A stretch of DNA of 64,000 nucleotides from Dyella monticola (GTDB lineage Bacteria > Pseudomonadota > Gammaproteobacteria > Xanthomonadales > Rhodanobacteraceae), in assembly GCF_003363155.1 (NCBI RefSeq), contig NZ_QRBE01000009.1, positions 162,237-226,236 on the forward strand, given 5' to 3'. The notes under the pieces were generated by a model, which was given only the letters and a program-made list of their open reading frames with translations, made no database searches and had not been told where the DNA came from. Positions 43,211 through 51,859 of this stretch are shown one piece after another (positions within the stretch are counted from its first letter, which is position 1; every line of letters starts with the position of its first letter). Position numbers and translations under genes: made by a program.

Positions 43211-43237
43211 CCGGCCGGTCGATAACAAGGAACGTGC

Positions 43238-43858
43238 ATGGACCTGCTTGAACGCCTGATTACCTTCTTCGCCGAACACGGCTATACCGCCGTTTTCATG
43301 GCATTGCTGTTGTGCGGCGCCGGCGTGCCGTTGCCGGAAGACATCACTCTGGTCGCCGGCGGCGTGATCGCAGGCCTCGGCTACGCCAACGTGCACGTGA
43401 TGGCGGCCATTACGATGGTTGGCGTGCTGGCGGGTGATGCAGGCATGTTCCTGCTGGGGCATCACTTCGGTGTGCACATGCTGCAATGGCGCCCGATTGC
43501 CTTGCTGATGCCGCCGCGCCGCTACGCGAAGATGCAGGAGAAGTTCACGCGCTACGGTAACCGGCTGATGTTCTTCGCGCGATTCCTGCCCGGCATGCGC
43601 ACTGCGGTTTACATCACCGCTGGCGCCACGCATCGCGTGAATTTCTGGCGCTTTCTGCTGCTGGATGGCGCCGCTGCGCTGATCAGCGTGCCGTTCTGGG
43701 TTTACCTGGGTTATTTCGGCGCGAACCGGCGCGAGTGGCTCGGCATGTGGATACGGCGCGGACAGAACAGCCTCTGGCTGCTCGGTGGTGTCGCCATAGT
43801 GGTGTTGCTGACGCTGTGGTTGTGGCGGCGGCGGCGGCGGCGCAATGCTGCAACGTGA
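43238..43858 (+). CDS. DedA family membrane protein (VTT domain)
   Basis: 206 residues, 27 bases after dnaG. The motif GAGVPLPEDITLVAGGVIAG and the conserved RFLPGMRTAVYITAGATH with the essential Arg-Phe-x-Pro-Gly-x-Arg segment mark the DedA/VTT family. At least four hydrophobic segments and a highly basic C-terminus (RRRRRR) are visible. DedA proteins take part in flipping undecaprenyl phosphate or lipids and in membrane potential homeostasis. Likely co-transcribed with dnaG. Confidence 0.9.
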   Translation: MDLLERLITFFAEHGYTAVFMALLLCGAGVPLPEDITLVAGGVIAGLGYANVHVMAAITMVGVLAGDAGMFLLGHHFGVHMLQWRPIALLMPPRRYAKMQEKFTRYGNRLMFFARFLPGMRTAVYITAGATHRVNFWRFLLLDGAAALISVPFWVYLGYFGANRREWLGMWIRRGQNSLWLLGGVAIVVLLTLWLWRRRRRRNAAT

Positions 43859-43886
43859 TCGATAAGCCTGTCCTGGCATCAATGCT

Positions 43887-43970
43887 CGTCGCCCCGGCGA
43901 AAGCCGGGACCTGGCGTCTTCAGGCATGCAACGCAAAGTCACCGTGCCTCGGCTTTCGCCGGGGCGACGG
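43887..43970. repeat. Second inverted pair of REP-like palindromes
   Basis: CGTCGCCCCGGCGAAAGCCGGG at 43887-43909 and its inverted counterpart CTCGGCTTTCGCCGGGGCGACGG at 43948-43970 flank about 38 bases. The layout mirrors the pair at 40883-40964. It lies between the DedA gene and the convergent outer membrane factor gene. Confidence 0.7.
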
Positions 43971-44036
43971 TAGTGAATGACGACGCGTTGACTGTTGTGC
44001 AACGACGTTCGCGCCCTCCTCGCTCCAGAAGGGCAC

Positions 44037-45548
44037 TTACATCTTAGAGCCGCTTTGGTGGCTCAGCACCACATCATGTCTGTTCCACCAGCCGCCACCC
44101 AGCGCCTGGAACAAAGCCACCGTATCGGCATAGCGCGCCGCACGTGCCTGAATCAGGGTGAGCTCCGCCTGCCGGTAGGTGATCTGTGCATTGAGCAGCG
44201 CAACCATGCTGATATCGCCCAGCGCGTACTGATGCTGTGCAATGGTGTAGCTGTGCTCGGCAGCCTCCTCGCCATGCACGGCAATCGCCACGGCATCGGC
44301 ATCGATCTCAAGGGCGTGCAGCGTGTCGGCCACGTTTTGCAAGGCGGACAACACCGTGCTGCGATACTGCTCGGCGGCTTGCCTATAGGCCGCCTCCGCC
44401 GCGCGTTGTTTGTGCTTCAACGTGCCACCGTCGAAGATGGGCGCAGCAATCGCCGCGCCGATGTTCCAGAAGCCGGTGCCGGCGCCGAACAGCGTATGCA
44501 TTTGATCCGTAGCACTGCCCCACGCGGCGGTGATGTCGATGTTCGGCAAGCGCGCCGCGAATGCCACGCCCACCTGTGCGCACGCGGCATGCAGTTGTGA
44601 GTCGGCCATACGTACGTCCGGACGTTGCTCGACCAGACGCGCGGGCACGCTCAAGGGAAGCTGCTGGGGCAGCTGCAAACTGTCCATGCTGAAGTTTGCT
44701 TGCACACGCTGGTCCGGCGTACGCCCGGTAAGCATCGCAAGCAGATCACGCTGTTGCGCCCATTGCTTTTGCAACGGCGGCAGCGTGGCGCGTGTCTGCT
44801 CGAGCGCTGCTTCCTGCGTGGCGACGTCGCTTTCCGACGCATCGCCCAGCGCTCGTTGCTTGCGCGTCGTACCCAGAATCGTCGTCTGGCTGTGGATCAT
44901 GTCCTGGGTGGAAGCGATCTGCGCGCGCAACGACGCTTCCTGCACGGCTGCATTGACCAGGTTGGAGGTCAAGGTGAGGTACGTCGCTTCCACCTGGAAG
45001 CGTTGCTGATCCGCTTGCGCCACCAGCGATTCGACCTGGCGACGATTCTCGCCCCACACGTCCGGCACGTAGGAAATGCTGAGCTGCGCGGTGGTGAGGT
45101 TGTACAGCGTATCGTTGGAAGCGATACCGCTGGACAATACCTGCCCGGTTTTTTGCCGGGTTGCGTTGATGCCGGCACTCACCTGCGGGTCGTACTGGCC
45201 ACGCTGCGCGCGCACATTTTCAATCGCCTGACGCAACGCCTGCTGCGCCGCGGCCAAGTCCGGATTGTTCTTGATTGCATCATCGATCAATCCGTTCAAG
45301 GACAGCGATTGAAATAACGTCCACCACTGACCCGGAATATCCATGCCGGCGATAAATTGTTGCGCCTGCCCATCCTTGCCTGGCGCCGCTGCCGTGGCTG
45401 AAAGCGGACCTTCCGGCGTATACATGCGCGTTAAAGGCGGTGCGGGGCGCTGGTAATCGGGCCCGACCGCGCACCCGGCAAGCATCAGGCTCATGCCCAT
45501 GGCAAGCGCAGCGTTGCGCCACGTCAAAACAACATGTCGTTTGGTCAT
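44037..45548 (-). CDS. RND efflux outer membrane lipoprotein (NodT/OprM family)
   Basis: 503 residues from the ATG at 45548, with GGAG eight bases upstream; a TTG three codons earlier overlaps the stop of the pump gene. Signal peptide with lipobox LAGC (Cys about 26), then AVGPDYQRPAPP, the usual start of the OprM/NodT family. Two long repeated helical-hairpin regions follow, with LVEQRPDVRMADSQLHAA and FDGGTLKHKQRAAEAAY. It forms the outer membrane channel for the RND pump encoded upstream in the same operon, starting three bases after the pump stop. Confidence 0.92.
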   Translation of the reverse strand: MTKRHVVLTWRNAALAMGMSLMLAGCAVGPDYQRPAPPLTRMYTPEGPLSATAAAPGKDGQAQQFIAGMDIPGQWWTLFQSLSLNGLIDDAIKNNPDLAAAQQALRQAIENVRAQRGQYDPQVSAGINATRQKTGQVLSSGIASNDTLYNLTTAQLSISYVPDVWGENRRQVESLVAQADQQRFQVEATYLTLTSNLVNAAVQEASLRAQIASTQDMIHSQTTILGTTRKQRALGDASESDVATQEAALEQTRATLPPLQKQWAQQRDLLAMLTGRTPDQRVQANFSMDSLQLPQQLPLSVPARLVEQRPDVRMADSQLHAACAQVGVAFAARLPNIDITAAWGSATDQMHTLFGAGTGFWNIGAAIAAPIFDGGTLKHKQRAAEAAYRQAAEQYRSTVLSALQNVADTLHALEIDADAVAIAVHGEEAAEHSYTIAQHQYALGDISMVALLNAQITYRQAELTLIQARAARYADTVALFQALGGGWWNRHDVVLSHQSGSKM

Positions 45549-45550
45549 GA

Positions 45551-48500
45551 TCAAAGCTCCACCTCACCCGGTGCGTGGCCCCAGCGCTTGTGGATGAAGT
45601 TTTCCAGCGCGAAATAAAGGGCTGGCAAGATGTACAACGTCAGCAGCGTGGCAATCGGCAAGCCACCCACCACGACCGTGGCCAAGCCACGCTGTACGTC
45701 GGTGCCGATACCGGTCGCCAGTGCCGCCGGCAGCATGCCAATGCTGGCTACCGTGGCGGTCATCAACACCGGGCGAAAGCGTTCGGTCGCGCCGACCACC
45801 ACGCCTTCGAACAGTGACAGCCCTTCCCTGCGCACGCGGTTGATATTGGCGACCATGATGATGCCGTTCTGCACCGCCACGCCGAACAATGCAATAAATC
45901 CGACCGCGGTGGCGATGTTCAGCGTTTCGTTGCGCAGATGCAAAGCGATCAAGCCGCCCACGGTTGCTAAAGGCACCACGCCAAGCACCAGCACCGCCTG
46001 ATGGAATTTACCGAACTCCGCGAACAGCAGGACGGCCATGATGGCGAGCACCATGCCCATCACCACAATCAGGCGTGCCTGCGCGCGCTGTTCGTTCTGG
46101 AAATTGCCCGCCCATTCAAGCTGGTATTTCTGCTCGTCAAAATGAACCTTCGCCTTGATCTGCGCTTGTGCGTCGGCAAGGTATTCGGAGAGGGCACGAT
46201 CGCGGTTGTCGATACGGATGGTCAATTCGCGTTGACCGTGTTCGTGGGAGATGGTGCTTTCGCCCATCGTCAAGCTGATATCCGCCACCTGCTTGAGCGG
46301 CACTTGTGCACCGCTGGCGGACGTCAACGGCAACTCGCCCACTGCCTGCAAACTGTTGGCCACGTCGTTGGAGACGCGCGCGGTGACGTTGTAGACGCGA
46401 TCGCCCACATACACCTGCGTTATGGGCGCGCCGCCGATGGCCGTTTGAATCAGGTTGGTAATGTCGCTGACATTGATGCCATAACGCGCCGCCGCATCGC
46501 GATTGGCCTTGATTTCCAGCTGGGGAATCGGTGGCTCCTGGAAGATCGACGCATCGGCCGTGCCGCGCACCCCGCGTAGCACATCCACAATCTGATTGCC
46601 GATCTGGCGCATCGCATGGAGATCATCGCCGTAAATGCGCAGCACCAGCGGACTGTGCGCACCGCCGATCATGTCGTTTTCGCCATCGATGATGGGCTGA
46701 CTGATGCCGACGGTCATGCCCGGCAGCTGCTGCATGCGCGCGTTGAACTTGCGCAAGAATTGCGCCTTGGTTTCGCCATGCCAAGTGCTGTACGGCGTCA
46801 AACCTACCGCCGCCTCCACGTGTGACGGTGTCCAGGGATCGGTGCCGGTATCGTTGCGACCTAATTGCGTCACGATGTACGACACTTCAGGGAATTCACG
46901 CACGACTTTGCGCAGTTCACCCGTCATCTGGCTGGCCTTGTCCAGTGACAGGCCGGTGGGCAACTGCACTTGCAGCCACAACGAACCTTCATCGAGGTCA
47001 GGCAGGAATTCGCGGCCGATCGTCGCGCCGAGAATCAGTACACCGCAAAACGCAATGCCTGCAATCGAGTAGGCGATGGGCAGTCTGTGCAGCAAACGAC
47101 CGAGGCTGTGCGTAAAACCATTCTGCAGGCGTTCCAGCGGTTTGTTGTGGAACAATTTGCGCGGCTTGCGCAGGCCAAGGTAGGCCAGCGCAGGCGTGAG
47201 GGTCACCGTGCAAAGCAACGCAGCCAACAGCGCATAGCCGACGGTGAAAGCCATCGGGCGAAACAGCTTGCCTTCCGCATGCTCGAAAGCGAACAGCGGC
47301 AGGTAAGCCGTGATGATGATCAACGTGGCAAAGAAGATGGACCGACCTACGTGACCGGTCACTTCCATTACATCGTCTTCGGTCAGCACTTCGTCGGGCT
47401 TGTGTTCGCGCTTGCGCAGGATCGCTTCGGTCACCACGATCGCGCCGTCCACGATCACGCCGAAGTCGATCGCACCGAGCGAGAACAGATTCGCCGACAT
47501 GTGCGTAAACTGCATCAGGATGAACACTGTCACCAGCGACATCGGAATCGCCACCGCGGCGACGAGCGCTGAACGCGGACTTCCCAGGAACAGAATCAGC
47601 ACAATGCACACCAGGCCAATACCTTCCATCACGGTGTGGAAGACTTTCTCCTTGGTGGCGTTCACCAGATCGTCGCGATCGATGTACGGCACGATTTTCA
47701 CATCTTGCGCGGCGAGCTGCTTATTGAGCTCGGCGACCTTGGCGTGAATCCCGTCGAGCACGCGCGAAGGGTTCTCATACTTGAGCAGGTCGACGATGCC
47801 TTCGATGGTGTCGGGATTGTTGTCCTTGCCCAGAATGCCCTCGCGCACCTGATGCCCGTAGCGAAGCGTGCCGAGGTCGCGCACTAATACCGGCACGCCG
47901 TTGTTCTGCGTGACCACAATGTCGCCCAGATCCTTCAGCGAGTGCACCATGCCAACGCCGCGCACGATGTAGGACTGCTCGCCACGCGTAATACGCCCGC
48001 CACCGGCATTGGAGGTGTTATTGGAAATCGCCGTCGTGACCTGATTGACGCTGATGCCGTAGTGCAGCAGTTGCGCGGGATCGAGCTCGAGCTGAAATTC
48101 CTTGGTGAAGCCGCCGAAGTTATCGACGTTGATCACGCCGGGCACCTGCTGCAACGCCGGTATCACGGTCCAGCGCTGGATCTCCGACAGCTGCATCAGG
48201 TTCTTGCTGTTGGATTGAAGCGTGTAGCGATAGATCTCACCGGCAGGGCCGGATACCGGATCGAGGCTGGGCGTGACGCCCGGCGGCAAGGTGACCTGGC
48301 CCAGCGCATTTTGCACGCGCTGGCGTACCCAGTAATCGTCCGCGCCGTCCTTGAACACCATGGTGATCAGCGACAGACCGAAGGTGCTGCTGGAGCGCAT
48401 GCTCACCAGTTCTTGCGTGGTCGCGAGCTGGCGCTCCAGCGGAATAGTGATCTGCTGTTCGATTTCCTCCGCAGCAAGGCCTGGCACCTGGGTGGTGACT

Positions 48501-48643
48501 TGTGCGGTGACGTCGCTCAATTCCGGATACGCCTCGATGGACAATTGTGTCCACGAGTAATACCCAAAGATGACGACGAGTATCGTCACCACAATGAATA
48601 ACATGCGCTTCTCAAAGCAGAAGCGGAAGATCCTGTTAATCAT
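45551..48643 (-). CDS. RND efflux pump, heavy-metal type (CzcA/CusA family)
   Basis: 1030 residues, ATG at 48643. Twelve predicted membrane segments and two large periplasmic loops. TM4 carries GAIDFGVIVDGAIVVTEAIL, the proton-relay motif of the heavy-metal efflux (HME) group, where Asp residues differ from the DD of drug pumps. The first segment (IFRFCFEKRMLFIVV) and FPVDVxxP-like TM positions fit CzcA/CusA. It probably exports divalent or monovalent metal ions from periplasm or cytoplasm; the exact metal cannot be read from sequence. It overlaps the adaptor gene by eight bases. Confidence 0.93.
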   Translation of the reverse strand: MINRIFRFCFEKRMLFIVVTILVVIFGYYSWTQLSIEAYPELSDVTAQVTTQVPGLAAEEIEQQITIPLERQLATTQELVSMRSSSTFGLSLITMVFKDGADDYWVRQRVQNALGQVTLPPGVTPSLDPVSGPAGEIYRYTLQSNSKNLMQLSEIQRWTVIPALQQVPGVINVDNFGGFTKEFQLELDPAQLLHYGISVNQVTTAISNNTSNAGGGRITRGEQSYIVRGVGMVHSLKDLGDIVVTQNNGVPVLVRDLGTLRYGHQVREGILGKDNNPDTIEGIVDLLKYENPSRVLDGIHAKVAELNKQLAAQDVKIVPYIDRDDLVNATKEKVFHTVMEGIGLVCIVLILFLGSPRSALVAAVAIPMSLVTVFILMQFTHMSANLFSLGAIDFGVIVDGAIVVTEAILRKREHKPDEVLTEDDVMEVTGHVGRSIFFATLIIITAYLPLFAFEHAEGKLFRPMAFTVGYALLAALLCTVTLTPALAYLGLRKPRKLFHNKPLERLQNGFTHSLGRLLHRLPIAYSIAGIAFCGVLILGATIGREFLPDLDEGSLWLQVQLPTGLSLDKASQMTGELRKVVREFPEVSYIVTQLGRNDTGTDPWTPSHVEAAVGLTPYSTWHGETKAQFLRKFNARMQQLPGMTVGISQPIIDGENDMIGGAHSPLVLRIYGDDLHAMRQIGNQIVDVLRGVRGTADASIFQEPPIPQLEIKANRDAAARYGINVSDITNLIQTAIGGAPITQVYVGDRVYNVTARVSNDVANSLQAVGELPLTSASGAQVPLKQVADISLTMGESTISHEHGQRELTIRIDNRDRALSEYLADAQAQIKAKVHFDEQKYQLEWAGNFQNEQRAQARLIVVMGMVLAIMAVLLFAEFGKFHQAVLVLGVVPLATVGGLIALHLRNETLNIATAVGFIALFGVAVQNGIIMVANINRVRREGLSLFEGVVVGATERFRPVLMTATVASIGMLPAALATGIGTDVQRGLATVVVGGLPIATLLTLYILPALYFALENFIHKRWGHAPGEVEL

Positions 48644-49763
48644 TGAGCAGCACTCCGCCCCTCACGATCACGCGATCCCCTGCTTTCAAACCCTTGAGCA
48701 CCCGTGTATCGCCGCTTTCGTCATAGCTCAGATCCACCGTGCGGCGCTGAAACGTCCAAGGCGATACTTCGACGAACACGCTGGTGTTGTCGTTATTCAT
48801 CAGCAGCGCCGACTCCGGCACAAACACCTGCGCCGGCTGTGGCACATCGATGCTGACGTTGGCGTACATATTGGGCATCAGCTTGCCGTCCGTATTGACG
48901 AACAGCGCGCGCACCAGATCGCGACGCGTGTCCGGCTGCAGCACGGGATTGACGAAACTCACCACACCATGAAACACCTGACCCGGGTAGGCAGAAAGCT
49001 CGGCGTCGACATGCTCTCCCTTGGCGATGTGGCCCACGTCGCTTTCCGGTACGTTGGCCGTGATCCATACCGATTGCAGGTTGGAGATGGTCATCATCGC
49101 CGCGGTGGCATCGTTGACATAGGTACCTGGCGATACCGAGAGCGCAGTGACGTAACCACTGGTGGGCGCGGTGATTTGCATCGGGCGCTGCGCGCCGGAG
49201 CCTTGCCCGCCACCCACGGCAGTGAGGCGCATCTGCGCTCGGTTGAATTCCGCCACCGCCTGGTTGTAGCCGCTTTGCGCCGCTTCCAGATCCTTGGCGG
49301 CATTGCCGCCCGCGGCCTTGACCGCGCGCGCGCGATCGAGCGTTTTCTTGGCCAGATCCATGGCATCGCGTGCCTTCTCGACATCGGCATAGGCCTGCGC
49401 GAGATCGCCCGAATCGATGACCGCGAGCAATTGCCCTTTGCTGACGTGATCGCCCAGGCCGACCTTCAGTTCCGTCACCTTGCCGGTGAGTGGCGGCAAC
49501 ACGTTGGCAGTGTGGGTGGGGTCCGCTTCCACATTCGCCGGGAAAACCAGCGCGTGCGGTAGCTGGTGCGATTGAACCGGCTGCACCACCAACTCGTTGC
49601 GCAGCGGGGAGCCCTGCGGCACCTTGATCAGGCCATTTTCGACGGTAAAAGCGGGGGGCTGATCGGCCGCTTCGTTGCCGGCGTGTGAACAGGCGGCAAG
49701 GCTCAGCGCGAGCACGATGGCGATCTCAAGTCGCCATCCATGTGTTTTCACGAGGTGCAGCAT
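48636..49763 (-). CDS. RND efflux periplasmic adaptor (CzcB-like lipoprotein)
   Basis: 375 residues from the ATG at 49763 (MLHLVKTHGW); an ATG six codons earlier (49781) has no ribosome-binding site. Signal peptide with lipobox LAAC (Cys about 25). Typical membrane-fusion-protein segments: LPPLTGKVTELKVGLGDHVSKGQLLAVIDS, a coiled-coil hairpin, and ITAPTSGYVTAL, a lipoyl-like half. The C-terminus ends in GDRVIVRGGVLL. First gene of the adaptor-pump-channel operon. No metal-sensing regulator is adjacent. Confidence 0.92.
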   Translation of the reverse strand: MLHLVKTHGWRLEIAIVLALSLAACSHAGNEAADQPPAFTVENGLIKVPQGSPLRNELVVQPVQSHQLPHALVFPANVEADPTHTANVLPPLTGKVTELKVGLGDHVSKGQLLAVIDSGDLAQAYADVEKARDAMDLAKKTLDRARAVKAAGGNAAKDLEAAQSGYNQAVAEFNRAQMRLTAVGGGQGSGAQRPMQITAPTSGYVTALSVSPGTYVNDATAAMMTISNLQSVWITANVPESDVGHIAKGEHVDAELSAYPGQVFHGVVSFVNPVLQPDTRRDLVRALFVNTDGKLMPNMYANVSIDVPQPAQVFVPESALLMNNDNTSVFVEVSPWTFQRRTVDLSYDESGDTRVLKGLKAGDRVIVRGGVLLND

Positions 49764-49978
49764 GGTTTGTTTCCCGTCCATTCAACGCGATTACGCTCAC
49801 CATGACCACGAGGCCACAGCGCTGTTTCAATACGGTGAACGGGGCAAGGCAAAAGCGCCTTGTCAGGTCCCGGACCGCGGTTTGGCCACTCAAGCCGTCC
49901 GCCTCCGGGATGCGAAGGCGGCAGTCAGCGAAGCGGGCTAATAGTCGGAGATTCGGCTTGCGTATGACTGTCCAAGGC

Positions 49979-51649
49979 TCAGACTTTTCCTTCCGCAACG
50001 GTGATGGGATGGCTCACGGATTGAACCAGCCTGCCTTGTAGCAGGCCGGCGCGCTCCAGTGGCAGATAGGCGATGGCTGCCAGATGCGAGTGAATGCGGC
50101 GCAAATCGCGCAGAATGCGCAGGTATACGTCGCCACCGCCGCCGTCGCGCTGCTGACGCAAATCGCGAATATGCCGGTCGGAGGCATCGTTCTCCAGGCG
50201 CCATAGCAATTCCTTGCGCTCCATCAGATGCTGCGCCGCGCGCAGGTCGCTGCGCATGAAGACGGCGATGGCCAGACGCAGGCTCTCCATTACCTGCGCG
50301 TGCATGGCGGCGATGTCCTGAATGTCGTCGGCCGAAAAATCTTGCCCTCGCTGGGCCTTTTTCGCGGCAAATTCGACCAGGTTGTTGGCGGTGATGTCGC
50401 CGATGTGTTCGATGTTGATCACGAAGGCGTGGATTTCCTGGCTGCGTTCCCCGTCCTCTTCGTTCAACGCCTCGCTGCCCAGGTCGGTCAGGTATTGGCG
50501 GATGGCAACGCCCAGACGATCCAGATACGGATCCATCTTGCTGATGGCGGCAGCGCGTGTGCTGTCTTCCTTGCCGAAGATTTCGACCAGGCCTTTCAAC
50601 ATGTCTTCGACCATATCGGCCATGCGCATGGATTCGCGCTGGGCATTTACCAAGGCCACGCCGGCGCTCTCCAGCGCCGCTCCTTCCAGATACAGCGGCA
50701 CGCCCGGATCGGCCGGCTGCGGCGGCTCCGGCAACAGCCGCACGAGCAGCTTTGCGAGCTTGTTGACCGGCAGCAGAAAAATCAGCGCCAGCGCAAGATT
50801 GAAGCCCGTATGGAAATTCACTGCGATGCGCGCGGGCGTATCGCCCAGCGGAGCGAGCCAGTGTGCCAGCGGATGCAACAGCGGCAGACAGATGACGCAA
50901 CCGAACGCACGCACCAGCAGGTTGCCCAGCGGCAAACGACGCGCGACTGGCGTATGCGCTTCGAGCAAGGCCGGCAGCGTGCTGCCGAGGTTGGCGCCCA
51001 GCACCAGCGCGAGCGCACCCGGCCCATCGACCACGCCGCCAGCCGCCAGCGAAACGATCAACAGCACCACCGCCACACTGGAATGACACATCCAGGTGAG
51101 TAACGCAGCAAGCAGCAAGGCAAACAGGGGTTCACCGGCCAGCGCACGCATGCCCACCTTGAGCAGTTGTGCGTTTTCCATCGGCGCCATGGTGATCACC
51201 AGCAGATGCAGGGCCAGCAGCATCAAGCCCAGACCGATGCTCACACGGCCGATGTTTTGATAACGCGCATCTTCGCTGCGGCGATGCAGGGCCGTGCCGA
51301 ACAGGATCAGCACTGGTGCGATCAAGGCGATGTTGAACGACATCACCTGCACGATCAGCGTCGTGCCCACGTTTGCGCCGAGCATGACCGCGAGTCCGGG
51401 GGCAAGCCCCAGCATGCCGCTGGCCGCGAACGAGGTGGCCATCATGCCGGTGGCGGTACTGCTTTGCAGGAGCGCTGTGATGCAAAAGCCGAACGCAAAT
51501 GCACTCGGCCGGGTGCCGAGAAAACGGCCCAGCGAACGGCGCAGCGCGCTGCCGTAACCGCGCAGCACGCCACTGGTGACCATGTGCGTGCCCCACAACA
51601 GCAGGGCGACATAACCGGCGATGTCGAAGAGTGCGAAGGTGCCTTTCAT
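49979..51649 (-). CDS. Na/Pi cotransporter family protein with PhoU-like domain
   Basis: 556 residues from the ATG at 51649, with GGAGG six bases upstream; the longer frame to 51808 has no family similarity. About eight membrane segments. First signature LLQSSTATGMMATSFAASG and a second one in which the usual QSS is HSS (MCHSSVAVVLL). The cytoplasmic C-terminal half (about 330-556) is helical and PhoU-like. Imports phosphate with sodium. The 110-base stretch before the RND adaptor (49764-49978) shows no gene. It is upstream of mgtA in the same orientation. Confidence 0.9.
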   Translation of the reverse strand: MKGTFALFDIAGYVALLLWGTHMVTSGVLRGYGSALRRSLGRFLGTRPSAFAFGFCITALLQSSTATGMMATSFAASGMLGLAPGLAVMLGANVGTTLIVQVMSFNIALIAPVLILFGTALHRRSEDARYQNIGRVSIGLGLMLLALHLLVITMAPMENAQLLKVGMRALAGEPLFALLLAALLTWMCHSSVAVVLLIVSLAAGGVVDGPGALALVLGANLGSTLPALLEAHTPVARRLPLGNLLVRAFGCVICLPLLHPLAHWLAPLGDTPARIAVNFHTGFNLALALIFLLPVNKLAKLLVRLLPEPPQPADPGVPLYLEGAALESAGVALVNAQRESMRMADMVEDMLKGLVEIFGKEDSTRAAAISKMDPYLDRLGVAIRQYLTDLGSEALNEEDGERSQEIHAFVINIEHIGDITANNLVEFAAKKAQRGQDFSADDIQDIAAMHAQVMESLRLAIAVFMRSDLRAAQHLMERKELLWRLENDASDRHIRDLRQQRDGGGGDVYLRILRDLRRIHSHLAAIAYLPLERAGLLQGRLVQSVSHPITVAEGKV

Positions 51650-51723
51650 GGCCGGCCTCCTATTGATACTTACAGCCGTTTGTAGATGGGGTGGCGTAAA
51701 CCAAACCCGATTCGAAGAGAAGC

Positions 51724-51833
51724 TTCCTCCCACGCTTGCAAGGGAGGGTTGGGAATGGATCAGACGCGTGCCATAGAAATGTCTGGCGTGTGTCCAGCCT
51801 CTCCCCACCTTCCTGCAAGCAGGGAGAGCGCCC
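51724..51833. repeat. Intergenic inverted-repeat element (CCCTCC family), copy 3
   Basis: Two hairpins, CCTCCCACGCTTGCAAGGGAGG (51727-51748) and CTCCCCACCTTCCTGCAAGCAGGGAG (51801-51826), flank a GATCAGACGCGTGCC...GTCTGGCGTG core. Same TGCA-loop CCCTCCC/GGGAGGG architecture as the copies at 33671 and 41112. Confidence 0.55.
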
Positions 51834-51859
51834 TATTCAACACATGTGACGAAAGAGCC

